64,000 nucleotides of DNA from assembly GCA_001600355.1 (NCBI GenBank), contig BCJU01000002.1, positions 3,472,001 to 3,536,000 on the forward strand. The letters run 5' to 3'. Position numbers and translations under genes: made by a program. Under the pieces are notes generated by a model that saw only the letters and a program-made list of their open reading frames with translations, ran no database searches and was not told where the DNA came from. Shown in pieces: positions 9,371-19,257 of this stretch; the stretch's first letter is position 1; each line of letters opens with the position of its first letter. This DNA comes from Meira nashicola (taxonomy: Eukaryota; Basidiomycota; Exobasidiomycetes; Exobasidiales; Brachybasidiaceae).

Positions 9371-10675
9371 ATGTCTCTAACAAGATCAAAAACACCTTGG
9401 GCAGAATCACCTTGGGTAAGCGGTGCACCAAGTCCATACTATACAAAACAATCTCATATCGATTTACGTGAATATGTTCGAGAATGGACGGAAAAGCATA
9501 TTCCATCTGAATTAGCCATCGATTTTGATAAAAAAGGAATTGCAACAGATGAATTATATCAACAATTCGCAAAAGATGGTTTTTTGATTCCTTTTGCTTT
9601 GGGTGTCACAATTCCGAAAAAGTTTCATGATTTAAGTGGAAATTTACGTTTACCCGGTGGAGTGAAAGCAGAAGATTGGGATCATTTTCATGATTTAATT
9701 CTAGTTGATGAATTATGCAGAACAGGTTCAAATGCTCCAATGATGGCAAATTATGGTGGTTTGGCTTATGGTGCAGGACCAATCGTTCATTTCGGTTCAG
9801 ATGAAATGCAAAAAAGATATTTACCCGATTTGCTTACAGGTCGTAAACGTATTTGTTTGGCCATCACTGAACCAAGAGCAGGTTCGGATGTTGCAGGTTT
9901 AGGAACAACTGCAGAACGTACGCCAGATGGAAAGCATTTCATTGTGAATGGTGAAAAGAAATGGATCACAAACGGAATCTATTCAGATTATTTCACAACT
10001 GCTGTTCGTACAAGCGGAAAAGCAGGTGATTATTCAGGTATCACTTTCTTGGTCATTCCTAAAAGTGAAGGTCTCAGAACCAAAAAGATGGAAATTATGG
10101 GAGGTAGTGCATCAGGTACGACATACGTCACTTTCGAAGATGTCAAAGTACCTGTTGAGAATGTGATCGGTAAAGAAGGAGAAGCATTCAAATACATCAT
10201 GTACAACTTTATGCATGAACGTATGACGATTGTATACATTGCCAATCGTTTATGCCGTGTTTGTCTGGAAGATGTTGTTGAACATTGCAAACGAAGAAAA
10301 GCATTCGGAAAACCATTAATGGAACAAGCAGTCGTTCGTCATAAAATTGCTCAAATGGCACGCAAGACTGAAGCATTGACAGCATGGATGGAAGCAACAG
10401 TCTATCAAATGAGCAGATTGTCAATACAAGAAGCAAATGTTAAACTTGGAGGTCAAACTGCATTACTCAAAGCACAAGCTACTGCAACGATTGAATATGT
10501 CGCAAATGAAGCAGTCAAGTTGTTCGGTGGTATGGGTCTTACAAAAAGTGGTGCAGGTGAACGTGTAGAGATGATCTTCCGCGAGTTTAAAGGATTACAA
10601 ATTCCAGGCGGTTCGGAAGATGTGATGTTGGATTTAGGTACTCGTCAAGCTCTAAAACTTTTCTCCAAGCTGTAG
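9371..10675 (+). CDS. Peroxisomal acyl-CoA dehydrogenase, downstream copy (ACAD2)
   Basis: 434 residues, very similar to the gene just upstream along its whole length, so the pair arose by tandem duplication. Conserved features are AITEPRAGSD (164-173), KKWITNG, the substrate/FAD segment VTFEDVKVPVENVIG, MHER with the probable catalytic Glu283, FGKPLMEQ, and LFGGMGLTKSGAGERVE. It ends FSKL, a type 1 peroxisomal targeting signal, so the enzyme should work in peroxisomal rather than mitochondrial beta-oxidation. No mitochondrial presequence is apparent. The start is secure: the ATG at 9371 is preceded by a CT-rich leader. The intact N-terminus MSLTRSKTPWAESPWVSG is the reference that reveals the frameshift in copy 1. 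The copies differ around residues 85-130, a possible hint of different acyl preference. Confidence 0.94.
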   Translation: MSLTRSKTPWAESPWVSGAPSPYYTKQSHIDLREYVREWTEKHIPSELAIDFDKKGIATDELYQQFAKDGFLIPFALGVTIPKKFHDLSGNLRLPGGVKAEDWDHFHDLILVDELCRTGSNAPMMANYGGLAYGAGPIVHFGSDEMQKRYLPDLLTGRKRICLAITEPRAGSDVAGLGTTAERTPDGKHFIVNGEKKWITNGIYSDYFTTAVRTSGKAGDYSGITFLVIPKSEGLRTKKMEIMGGSASGTTYVTFEDVKVPVENVIGKEGEAFKYIMYNFMHERMTIVYIANRLCRVCLEDVVEHCKRRKAFGKPLMEQAVVRHKIAQMARKTEALTAWMEATVYQMSRLSIQEANVKLGGQTALLKAQATATIEYVANEAVKLFGGMGLTKSGAGERVEMIFREFKGLQIPGGSEDVMLDLGTRQALKLFSKL

Positions 10676-10845
10676 TCATGTAGTCTCTAATACATCTATT
10701 TCATTTCTCTTTAAAACATGGGTCTACTTTGAGAATACATTGGAGTGAAACTGGAATACATGCATCGAAAAACACTCATAAGTCTTTATACTATACAATT
10801 AATTGGTAGTTCGACTTTGATTGTACAATCTGTGACCCATCACCC

Positions 10846-12315
10846 TTATAGATCAGCAAAGAAATCTACTGCAGCTGCTCCTTCTTCACTAAGTGTAGGA
10901 GGTCGAAGAATGCTAGCGATGCTCTTTGCTTTCTTATTGGATCGTTGTTGCCTTTCATCCTCACTGCTATCACCTTCTTCACCTTCTGCTTGACTGTATG
11001 CTTCTAATTCTTGAACGTCTTCCCCACCATCGTTTTCGGGCTCTCCGTCCTCTTCGTCTGAAGAATTGTCAGCATTTACCGCAGACAAATTTGTTACGCC
11101 TAGAGCTTGCGCTTCTCCATCTTCATCATCCTCACCATCATCTTCCTCAAGAAGGGGTGCTAAGTCAGTAAGCTTAATTTCAGCCCCATGTCCAATACTA
11201 GCCATCCAACTTCCGCATCTGGCAATTCGCTCAACTGGCATTCCACCATGATCAGCAACGATACCCAAAAGTTTGTGCGGCAGTATTTGCACAACACGGA
11301 CCAAACCATCCGAAGATCCAGTCAAGATTGTATCATCATCCAAGGTACACATCGTATCCACACTAGCAGGATGACCAGGTATACGATCGACATGATCCAA
11401 AAGACCTTTCGTCGGAGCCCAAAGGGAAAGTATACCCAGTTGAGTACCGACAACTAATTTCGAGTTTTGCTTTACTGATGCGATAGATAACAGTTCATCC
11501 TCTTGATCTTCGCTCACTTCCGCTCCACTCTTTCCCGCTCTAACATCAATGACTGACAGTGTACCATCTCCACTCGTCACAACAAGTCGTTCTCGCTGCG
11601 TCTGAGTTACGTTTGCTTCTTCCTCTTCCTCGTCTTCACCATACAAATTTGACTTTTTCTGTTTTCGCTTTCTCTTTTTCTCTTCGCGTAACTTTTTCTT
11701 CTCTTGTTCTTCTTTAGTAAGCTTTGCAGTCTTTGGAGGTGCAAGATGCGTACACCATAGCATAGATGTGATCCAATCAAAATGATGAGAATAAGTACGA
11801 ACGGCTGAATTTGAATCTGTCGGTCTACGTGGATCCCAAAGTGAAATCACACCATCATCGTCACCACTTGCAAACAAGTTTTGTTCGATTGGTAAAATCC
11901 GCGAAGGAGCTGAAGAATGTGCTTTATCCCATTTTGAAACTACTGATCCAGTTTCTGTATCCAATCGAAATATTGAACCATCTTTGGCTAATGTATACAA
12001 ACTGTCTCCCTCCGTGCTAAAAGCTACACCTCTGCAACTTTTATTGCTTGGTCTGACGGACCAAGATCTATCATATAGTCTATTCTTTCCCTTCGAATTA
12101 CTATCTAGAGATGCGCCATCGCTCTCCGAATCGTCATCCGTATCTTCAGCCTGTGCGGAATGCGTGCCTTTCTTCAGAGATGATGTCGTGTTACCTGCCC
12201 TTTTAAAGTCATACAGTTGAACTTTTCCGGATATCAATCCTGTTGCCAATAAATTTGATGATGTGGATGGATGAAAGGCGACATCTAGAGGTTCTGAAGA
12301 TAGTGAAATATCCAT
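10846..12315 (-). CDS. JIP5: WD-repeat ribosome biogenesis protein JIP5/WDR55
   Basis: 489 residues from the ATG at 12315 (MDISLSSEPLDVAFHP). The N-terminal motif LSSEPLDVAFHPS, multiple WD repeats (for example CRGVAFSTEGDSLYTLAKDGSI, LFASGDDDGVISLWDPR, ILTGSSDGLVRVV), a Lys-rich nuclear insert (KKRKRKQKK) and the acidic tail ending VDFFADL mark it as JIP5, a nucleolar factor in 60S subunit production. The sequence just before the ATG (CTTACTTCTTGTGCAG at about 12345) looks like a splice acceptor, so there may be a 5'-UTR intron. It is divergent from SDO1 with only 222 bases between the starts, and convergent with ACAD2. Confidence 0.9.
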   Translation of the reverse strand: MDISLSSEPLDVAFHPSTSSNLLATGLISGKVQLYDFKRAGNTTSSLKKGTHSAQAEDTDDDSESDGASLDSNSKGKNRLYDRSWSVRPSNKSCRGVAFSTEGDSLYTLAKDGSIFRLDTETGSVVSKWDKAHSSAPSRILPIEQNLFASGDDDGVISLWDPRRPTDSNSAVRTYSHHFDWITSMLWCTHLAPPKTAKLTKEEQEKKKLREEKKRKRKQKKSNLYGEDEEEEEANVTQTQRERLVVTSGDGTLSVIDVRAGKSGAEVSEDQEDELLSIASVKQNSKLVVGTQLGILSLWAPTKGLLDHVDRIPGHPASVDTMCTLDDDTILTGSSDGLVRVVQILPHKLLGIVADHGGMPVERIARCGSWMASIGHGAEIKLTDLAPLLEEDDGEDDEDGEAQALGVTNLSAVNADNSSDEEDGEPENDGGEDVQELEAYSQAEGEEGDSSEDERQQRSNKKAKSIASILRPPTLSEEGAAAVDFFADL

Positions 12316-12537
12316 TTTGTTGGCAAGATGATCGTTCTGCACAAGAAGTAAGAGTGCAATTCCTAGTGCATTAAGTCAAGACTAACATTCCAATCAAAGT
12401 AAAATAGACACGTGCGCTGTGCCTGATTTAGAAGCTTAAATTTTTTTGATTATTGCATGCAGGTGGAGAATGAAGTTCGTTCTTCATAACAACATACATT
12501 CTTGACACGAATCGATCATCCCCAAGTGTATTCAACA
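12316..12537. promoter_or_regulatory. Shared bidirectional promoter of JIP5 and SDO1
   Basis: 222 bases separate the two divergent start codons. The region holds AAATTTTTTT at 12438-12447, similar to the RRPE element of fungal ribosome-biogenesis promoters, and a CCAAT near 12382. Both genes act in 60S subunit maturation, so co-regulation is plausible. The motif match is weak evidence, since A/T runs are common here. Confidence 0.5.
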
Positions 12538-13299
12538 ATGCCAATCAATCAACCAGCGAATCAAATCAAGTTAACAAACGTGTCTATTGTTCGATTACGA
12601 AAAGGAGGCAAAAGATTCGAAGTTGCTTGTTACAAGAATAAAGTGCTTGATTGGAGAAATGGAACGGAAAAGAATCTAGATGAAGTTGTTCAAATTGAAA
12701 ATGTATTTTTAAACGTTAGTAAAGGAGCAGCAGCACCACAAGAAGACTTAAAGAAAGCATTTGGGACGACAGAAATTGAACAAATCGTAAAGGAGATATT
12801 GAAAAAGGGTGAATTACAAGTAGGAGAAAAGGAACGTAATCAAGAATTAGATGCAAGTTGGCGTGAAATTGCGACTTTGGTTTGTGAGAAATGCGTTGAT
12901 CCAACAAGTCAAAGACCTTATCCTTATGGAATTATTGATAAGGCAATGAGTGATATTCACTATAGCATCAAAACCGGTAAAAGTGCAAAGAGTCAAGCAT
13001 TGGAAGTTATAAGGCAATTACAAGCTAGCAACACAATCTCTATCGAACGAGCACGGATGCGAATCCGATTAACAATGGCCAACAAGGACGGTAAACGATT
13101 AAAAGAAAAGGTCATACCACTCATCGATACAACCGAAGACGAAGATTGGACTGATGAATGGGAATTAGTGGCATCCATCGATCCTGGATCATTACGAAGA
13201 ATAAACGAGCTATTAGAAGCTGAAACGAAAGGAAGAGGAAGGGTAGAAGTTCTCAATTTCACATCTATTGGCGATGATGAAGATCAAATGTTGGAATAA
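12538..13299 (+). CDS. SDO1: Ribosome maturation protein SDO1/SBDS
   Basis: 253 residues from the ATG at 12538 (MPINQPANQIKLTNVSIVRLRKGGKRFEVACYKNKV), the standard SBDS length and N-terminus. The FYSH domain (about 1-95: KRFEVACYKNKVLDWR, IENVFLNVSKG), the middle helical domain (about 96-170: CVDPTSQRPYPYGIIDKAM, YSIKTGKSAKSQALEVI) and the C-terminal ferredoxin-like domain (IERARMRIRLT) are all present. SDO1 acts with the GTPase Efl1 to release Tif6/eIF6 from cytoplasmic pre-60S particles. The longer open frame upstream begins at a TTG and is not used. It converges on PRI2, with 104 bases between stops. Confidence 0.96.
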   Translation: MPINQPANQIKLTNVSIVRLRKGGKRFEVACYKNKVLDWRNGTEKNLDEVVQIENVFLNVSKGAAAPQEDLKKAFGTTEIEQIVKEILKKGELQVGEKERNQELDASWREIATLVCEKCVDPTSQRPYPYGIIDKAMSDIHYSIKTGKSAKSQALEVIRQLQASNTISIERARMRIRLTMANKDGKRLKEKVIPLIDTTEDEDWTDEWELVASIDPGSLRRINELLEAETKGRGRVEVLNFTSIGDDEDQMLE

Positions 13300-13403
13300 T
13301 TCTAAGGAAATGACAATTGTACATTATATTGCAGAGAGAAGAAAACATGAAAGATATAAGACTATAAAAACATCTGTTACGAGCAAATCCGAGGGCAGAG
13401 AGT

Positions 13404-13552
13404 TTATGCACCCTGCATGGCAAGAAGTTCCATTTCTTCATCTTCGTCTGGTTCATATGAATCATTGGAAGGTTTTGTTGTTTCTACATTTTGCTCAAGA
13501 TGCTCAGCAGCAATGTCGTCCAAGTTCATTTCGGTATCATCTTTAGTATTGG

Positions 13553-13583
<31 letters not shown>

Positions 13584-15104
13584 CGAAGAAGGCTGCTCCT
13601 CTGCCTTTGTCTCTGATTTGGAGGGTATACCGCCATTCTGTACAATACTATAGCTTCGTTCAAAATATCTGTTCGGATGACTGACGCTCTCTCCTTCTCC
13701 TAGTCCGTCTCCCTTTTTGATTCCTTGCTTCTTATGTGTCATTTCGAAAAGTCGTGTACAACCTACATGGTAGTGACCTGCTTTGACAGCCTGCAAGATC
13801 TCTGCTTGTTCGGCAAAATTAAGTCCATAATGGCCAACAAGAGCGGAAGATAGGTTCTGTGGAGAGAAATGACGGAACGGACAACCATGATTATCTTGAG
13901 GACCAGGTTGATCTTGTGTGATGATGCTAATACAATTTTTCGCTGGTGCATTCACACGTCTGCCTTCTAAACCATAAGCCCATCTGATATTGTACTTGTA
14001 ATCTTTGTTGAATTTATCATCCGACATTGAACGGAAAGAACGTCTCCAGAATAGCAAAGCTTCTTCAACAGGTAAACCAACATCTTTGAGGAAAAGACTG
14101 TATTGTAAACGACCATAATGGCGAAGATGGCCTTTATCTTGAAGAGATTCGTGTAAGTTACGCATACAAAGGGGAGCATGTTGTTTGATTAGAGCATCCA
14201 CCATTTCAGCTGTCACATTTCCACCTTCGAGACCTTGGATGGCATTCGATGATAATTCACGTGAAATACCGGCCATGAAGCCCATCGATAGATGAGAAAG
14301 AAGAGGTAAGATTCGATCATCCTCGTCCAAACGTGGCAAAGCACGAGAAGTTAACTCTAATTCCTTCATCAACCTTTGCGAGTATTCTGCTACCACCAAA
14401 CTTGCTTGTTCACGCATTGGAACCCAAGCCGTTCCTGCTCTTAGAAGTACTTTTCGCTTTTCTACCAAATCAAGAACACGCGTCCATGGTACTTTATAAA
14501 ATGTTTCTGAATCGACAAAGTTTGCCAATCTTGGATTTGCTGCAATCAATGCTTCGCGATTTGCTTGTCTTTCTTCTTTCGTTACCAATTCCCAATCGAA
14601 GTTGAGCGTTTTAAGAAACCTTTCCTTCTCTGATGCATCATCACTTTCGAATCGTAAGCGAAAGAGAGCCGTTTCTGCTTTAACGAACCTCCGCCTCAAA
14701 TCTTCCGTTCGACAGAAAGCCAATCGTAAAACGAAATGACTGATATGATCCTTCATTCGTTCTGCTTCTACATCTGGACCTCCGCTCATTCCTGAAGCAG
14801 TAGTTGCACTTAATGGTAAATACTTTTTGCATTGTGAATTTACGATTTCCTTCATTTCTAGATAAGATCGATTTCTTGCTTGAGAAGATTCAATTTCTGC
14901 CAAAACACGTAATCTATCGATCGCCCATGTTTCAAATTGTTCAATCGTTACTTCACTTACAGGTGGTTCACGATAAAAATTTAATCGAAACGGATACCTT
15001 CTTGGACCTTTTGTTGCATATCTGTCTACTGATGGATATCCAGCTCCTGATGCCCTTTCTATGGGAGCAGCTTTTCTTTCTGCTTGAGGTGCTGCTTTGA
15101 ACAT
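13404..15104 (-). CDS. PRI2: DNA primase large subunit PRI2
   Basis: 566 residues. The protein partners the catalytic primase subunit and DNA polymerase alpha, and its Fe-S C-terminal domain helps start RNA primers. The four cluster cysteines are in place: Cys313 (PLCMRN), Cys391 (KNCIS), Cys408 (HGCPFRHF) and Cys449 (VGCTRLFE), spaced as in yeast. The N-terminal helical part includes YPFRLNFYREPP and LRLAFCRTEDLRRRFVKAE. A run of ten asparagines follows residue 500, encoded by a GTT repeat on the plus strand; this tail lies beyond the conserved domain. The ATG at 15104 is the first in frame. Cell-cycle control is suggested by an ACGCGT site 124 bases upstream. Confidence 0.96.
13554..13583. 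repeat. (GTT)n microsatellite inside PRI2, encoding poly-Asn
   Basis: About ten GTT units read AAC/AAT-type codons on the minus strand and give the asparagine run in the PRI2 tail. Length polymorphism would be tolerated because the tract is outside the Fe-S domain. Confidence 0.85.
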
Positions 15105-15227
15105 TTTTGATTTGGATCAATGAGGGGAAGAGGGAGGTGGTGTAAATGCTAAATTGTTCTGATTGCATTCGCACGCCAAAAGTGTTGGTTGAATAATTTA
15201 CGCCCTTCTCTTGATCGCGCTTCTTGG

Positions 15228-15233
15228 ACGCGT
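15228..15233. promoter_or_regulatory. MCB-like ACGCGT element upstream of PRI2
   Basis: ACGCGT, the MluI cell-cycle box bound by MBF in yeasts, lies in a GC-rich patch 124 bases before the PRI2 start and about 140 bases before the divergent JMJD5-like start. DNA-synthesis genes are the classical MBF targets. The same hexamer also occurs near other genes here (9168, 23719, 20258), so the site alone proves little. Confidence 0.4.
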
Positions 15234-15370
15234 CGCGGGCGCGTAGGTAAAGCGTGCAATTATAACAAACTGCCGCGAAGAAATAGTCCTAGTTTAAATT
15301 GAAAGGTGCGGCCGGCAACTTCCACACAAATTCAAACAGAGCCACCTTCATCTTTCAATATCGACAATGC

Positions 15371-16855
15371 ATGGCAATGCCTTTGGATGATGATAAGGAA
15401 AAGGTTGCAAAAGCATTGTTTGAGTCTATAAAGGATCAAAGTGATCTCCTAGGTATGTTTGAAAAGCACAGATGGGACAAGATCATCAGTTGATTGATAT
15501 TTTTCTTTGGCACAGACGAACATGAATCCAGCGAGGATGGATTGTCAAAAGTTTTATGGAAGGTAGTCGATATTTTACTCGAACAGGATGTGAATATTGC
15601 AATCATTCTTGATTGTAAAAAAACTCTGATTCATTGCGCACAAAGAAGTCATGAGCAGATGACAAACGTACATCACAGCTGCGTAGAAAGAAGGTGGAGA
15701 AGGTTGTATACAGATTGTATGCTACTCTCTGCCCTTTTGACGTTGAAGAAGTGTAGTGATAAAGCGCTGAAAGACTTTGTGAGCGAATCAGTCATTTTTG
15801 AGTCTATTCGAAATCTAGACATGGCAATCATTGTGGCCGGATCGCCGGGTAACGGACGTAACGATCTTATACAATTCGCAATTTCATGCCTACAAAGTTA
15901 TCTGGATATGAAAGTTTCACCTGCCACGCAAAAATTCATCATAAACCCTACAACCGAAAACTCTCATGCAATTTGTGCAGCTGATGCGCATATCTCTTTG
16001 CTGCCTATGCTGCCGGATCTGGAAACATATCTGGAAGTATGTCATACGTCACCCTATGTGGTTCAAGGTGCCGCTTTGGATTGGCCATGTTTCGATCAAA
16101 CAGGCCAATCATCCCATTCCAGCTGGGCCGATCCTGTTCATCTATGTCGCATTGCTGGTCCAGGTCGTTGCGTTCCTGTAGAGATTGGCAAGAATTATCT
16201 TGACAAAGATTGGAAACAAGACATAATTCCTTGGATTGAATTTCTTCAGAGGATAGGATGGGTCGATAATGAAAAGACCAACCAAGAAATTACTTATTTG
16301 GCTCAATACAACCTCTTTGATCAATTCCCAAAGTTACGTTCAGAAATCATCTTGCCTGATTTGGTCTATTCTGCTCCCTCAGCTCCGCCCAACTATCCAT
16401 CTTATAAGCCGCCAATCGATACAGAAGATGGAACAGAAACCGTTCTTATCAATGCGTGGCTCGGTCCAGCTTTGACTGTGAGTCCACCTCATAGAGATCC
16501 TTATTACAACTTTTATGGTGAGTTTTAATCAGGTTGCTTTTTTTGCATGTCTATTCGAACTAAAGTCATTTTTACTCCTATGAATACTATCATAGCTCAA
16601 ATTGTAGGAAAGAAACTTGTTTGGATTGCGCCACCGGAACCAGAAATTGTGGAAGCGATGAATGTCGGAAACAACACAACTTCATCTATTGATGTTTTCA
16701 CTGAATCTCAACAAACGCTAGCATTCCAGAAACATGTTCGACCTAAAGCCAAGTTTGCAATTCTACAACCGGGTGATGTATTAATCATGCCGCCAGGTTG
16801 GTTTCATGCTTTTAAGGCATTATCACAGAGCTTCTCAGTTTCGATGTGGTTTTGA
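15371..16855 (+). CDS. JmjC-domain (JMJD5/KDM8-like) Fe(II)/2-oxoglutarate hydroxylase
   Basis: Three exons, 15371-15452, 15516-16517 and 16596-16855, give 447 residues; introns of 63 and 78 bases have GTATGT/CACAG and GTGAGT/CATAG ends, and both joins keep frame. The C-terminal JmjC fold resembles JMJD5: PYVVQGAALDWPCF, WLGPALTVSPPHRDPYYN, AQIVGKKLVWIAPPEP, LQPGDVLIMPPGWFHAFKAL, SFSVSMWF. Iron ligands are His353 and Asp355 (HRD) and His432, a spacing of 79 residues between the histidines, the same as in human JMJD5. JMJD5 is an arginyl hydroxylase/protease-type enzyme in animals; the fungal substrate is unknown. The N-terminal 200 residues are helical and less conserved. ATGs at 15371 and 15377 are in frame; an out-of-frame ATG at 15366 begins a very short upstream frame. 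Confidence 0.88.
15453..15515 (+). other. Intron 1 of the JMJD5-like gene
   Basis: 63 bases, GTATGTTT to TTTGGCACAG. Splicing joins CTAG to ACGAAC and removes an in-frame TGA. Confidence 0.8.
16518..16595 (+). other. Intron 2 of the JMJD5-like gene
   Basis: 78 bases, GTGAGTTT to ATCATAG. It removes a stop and joins HRDPYYNFY to AQIVGKK, restoring the conserved JmjC order. Confidence 0.9.
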
Positions 16856-17019
16856 TTCTATAAACATATTATACACCCGCACAACAAACGAGCAAATTAC
16901 TCAACAAATATGATTTGCTACAGATTGAATATTGAATCTTTTGTCTAATGATACTATTGACGTTTGGTTTTTGCTTTGAGGTAGAGAAATGTAGAAATGT
17001 AGTATATATATAAAAGAAA

Positions 17020-18714
17020 TCAAGGTTGAGAAGGGTAACCTTGCAAATTTTGATGCATTGGCATTTGCTGAATAGCCTGTGGATGTCCAATTGCTTGATG
17101 ATGCTGAGAAGGATGAATTTGTTGTTGCGATTGAGATTGCTGTTGTTGTTGTTGCTGTTGCATTGCTTGAGCATGTGCTGCTTGAACGGCTTGAGCTTGA
17201 GCAGCTTGTAATTGTTGAATAGAGGCTGCATCCATTGGTGGTGCACCACCTTGAGCAGAATTGCCTGGGGATCCATAAGCAAAGCCACCAGGGAAACCGT
17301 ATTGAGGCATTCCATAAGACATTCCTGCTGGTGGTGCTAAATTACCATAACCGCTTAATTGCATCCCTTGTCTAAGAGCGTTTAACATTGCACTTTCATT
17401 TCGATCTTTTCCCCAACCACATTTGATTGGTCTTCCACATGCGATATGACCTGCTAAATTAACGATTGCACTTGCTGCATTTTCGTGTGTATCCAATTTA
17501 ACAAAAGCAAATCCACGATCTGATTGCATTCGAATTTCGATAATGTACCCAAATTGAGAGAACATGGGTATAAGGTCATTTTGATTAGCAAAAGGTGGAA
17601 TATTTCCAACATAAACGGTTGTATTGTGTTGTGGAGAACCTGCTAATGCTTGTTCATATGTAATCGGCGTTCCCGAAGCAGCTCCACCAGTTGGAGGCAT
17701 ACTGGTCGCTCCTAATCCAAGTGCACCCATTCCACCCAAAGTGGCAGCAACGGCTGTTGATCTATTAGGCCCAGATGGATTTGCAAACACCATTCCTCCT
17801 TGATGACCTCCTAAATGTTGACCGTTATTTCCTGTTCCTTTTTGATTTGCCCAATTTACCCTGATTGCCCTTGATCCCAACCACTCTCCATTCATGGTAG
17901 CAATTGCCTGTTCTGCATCAGGTCTTTCACGAAAAGCCACAAAACCATATCCTCTCGATTTGCCACTGCTAATATCCCACATTACCCTTGCTTCACTCAA
18001 ACTGTTAAATGGTTGAAAAGCTTGTCTGAGCATGCTATCATTCACTTCAGGTGCTAAATCACCAACAAAGACGTGAAAGTGATGAGAGGTATTTTCTTTT
18101 CCCATTATTCCAATTCCGCTGCCTCCTGTAAATGCAACATTTCCACTGATTCCATGTATACCACCACCGCCATCGCCATGATTTAAACTACTTGCAGCCC
18201 AATCAACTTTAATATCCGAATCAGCAATTTTGCGGCCATTTAAATTTTGTATTGCTGCTTCTGCTGATCGTAAATCTGCATATTCGACAAAGCCATAATT
18301 GAGTGAACCTGGATGTTGCATATTGCGATCGACAACTACTTTGGTAGAAAGGACAGGTCCTACGCTACTAAAAATTTCTTTCAAAGCAACATCATTCACT
18401 TGCGAACTAAGTGCGCCAACGTACAAATAAGGCTTTCGCTGCGGTAATTGTTGTTGTTGTTGGCCGACGCCCGCTCCGCTTCCGTTTTGATATTCATTTC
18501 CATTTTGATGACTTAAACCGTTTGTTGTCGTCGTAATAATGGGAGGCGTAATGCCTAAATTACCTGTGCCAGCAGGATGTGAAGATGATCCTGTTGCGCT
18601 TGAAGTTACGCCACTTTGTGCGGCTCCGTTCGCTGTTGCGTTCATGATTGTATTCGGCGTTGACATTCCGCCTACAAGAGGAGAAGAAACGTCTGACTGT
18701 TGGGGCTGATGCAT
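17020..18714 (-). CDS. PUB1: Pub1/TIA1-like RNA-binding protein with three RRMs
   Basis: 564 residues from the ATG at 18714 (MHQPQQSDVSSP). Three RNA-recognition motifs are clear: RRM1 about 95-173 (LYVGALSS, NYGFVEYA), RRM2 about 213-290 (VFVGDLAPEV, SRGYGFVAF), RRM3 about 365-437 (VYVGNIPPF, RGFAFVKLD). The order and the CGWGK after RRM3 fit the Pub1/TIA-1 family of U-rich RNA binders that act in mRNA stability and stress granules. The N-terminus and the long C-terminus are low complexity, with a Gln-rich block (AMQQQQQQQQSQSQQQ) of the prion-like kind. The longer frame upstream starts with a TTG and is discounted. Confidence 0.9.
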   Translation of the reverse strand: MHQPQQSDVSSPLVGGMSTPNTIMNATANGAAQSGVTSSATGSSSHPAGTGNLGITPPIITTTTNGLSHQNGNEYQNGSGAGVGQQQQQLPQRKPYLYVGALSSQVNDVALKEIFSSVGPVLSTKVVVDRNMQHPGSLNYGFVEYADLRSAEAAIQNLNGRKIADSDIKVDWAASSLNHGDGGGGIHGISGNVAFTGGSGIGIMGKENTSHHFHVFVGDLAPEVNDSMLRQAFQPFNSLSEARVMWDISSGKSRGYGFVAFRERPDAEQAIATMNGEWLGSRAIRVNWANQKGTGNNGQHLGGHQGGMVFANPSGPNRSTAVAATLGGMGALGLGATSMPPTGGAASGTPITYEQALAGSPQHNTTVYVGNIPPFANQNDLIPMFSQFGYIIEIRMQSDRGFAFVKLDTHENAASAIVNLAGHIACGRPIKCGWGKDRNESAMLNALRQGMQLSGYGNLAPPAGMSYGMPQYGFPGGFAYGSPGNSAQGGAPPMDAASIQQLQAAQAQAVQAAHAQAMQQQQQQQQSQSQQQIHPSQHHQAIGHPQAIQQMPMHQNLQGYPSQP

Positions 18715-19257
18715 GATTGAGTGCAATTTTTGATGTGACTGCGCCGCGTTCTTTTAACGAAGGTTTTACCAAAATCGGGGTATTAATACTTTGAGTTCGA
18801 GACAATCACGACACAAAGGGACGGGTGTTGCAATAACGGGTAAAACGAGTACCTTGCCGCAGAGCAATAATGAACAATGAAAGAGAGCAATTTGATCGAG
18901 CGCCACCGAATGAGAGAGTGATGGATAACGCAAGAGCTATCTGATCAAACACAAAAAAGTCGTACGATTTGCTGACTAGATTTTTGAATTGAGACAAAGC
19001 AGAAAAAAAAAAGAAAGCACTTTGAGAGAATTCAAACGATAATGATGTCAATGAATTGAAAAATGTGGAGAAAGCTTGATGGCAATGTTCAAGAAGATGA
19101 CGATCACTGCCTATTCCCCCTTTTTACCCCCAGTGATTGTTTAAGCGAATATATGCGCTCCCTTTTCAAGTTTGTTCTTCGTTTTTTGAAATGAGGAAAA
19201 GAAAAGTCGGAAAAAAGATCAGAGGTGAAGTTGAAAGTAGAAATCGAGAAAAGAAGA
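18715..19257. other. Promoter/5' leader region of the PUB1-like gene
   Basis: 543 bases, with a TTTAAGCG motif at 19140-19147. I see no coding signal. Confidence 0.5.

Noticed and set aside
18715..18726. Extension of the PUB1-like frame
   Set aside because: It begins at a TTG, and the first ATG is at 18714.
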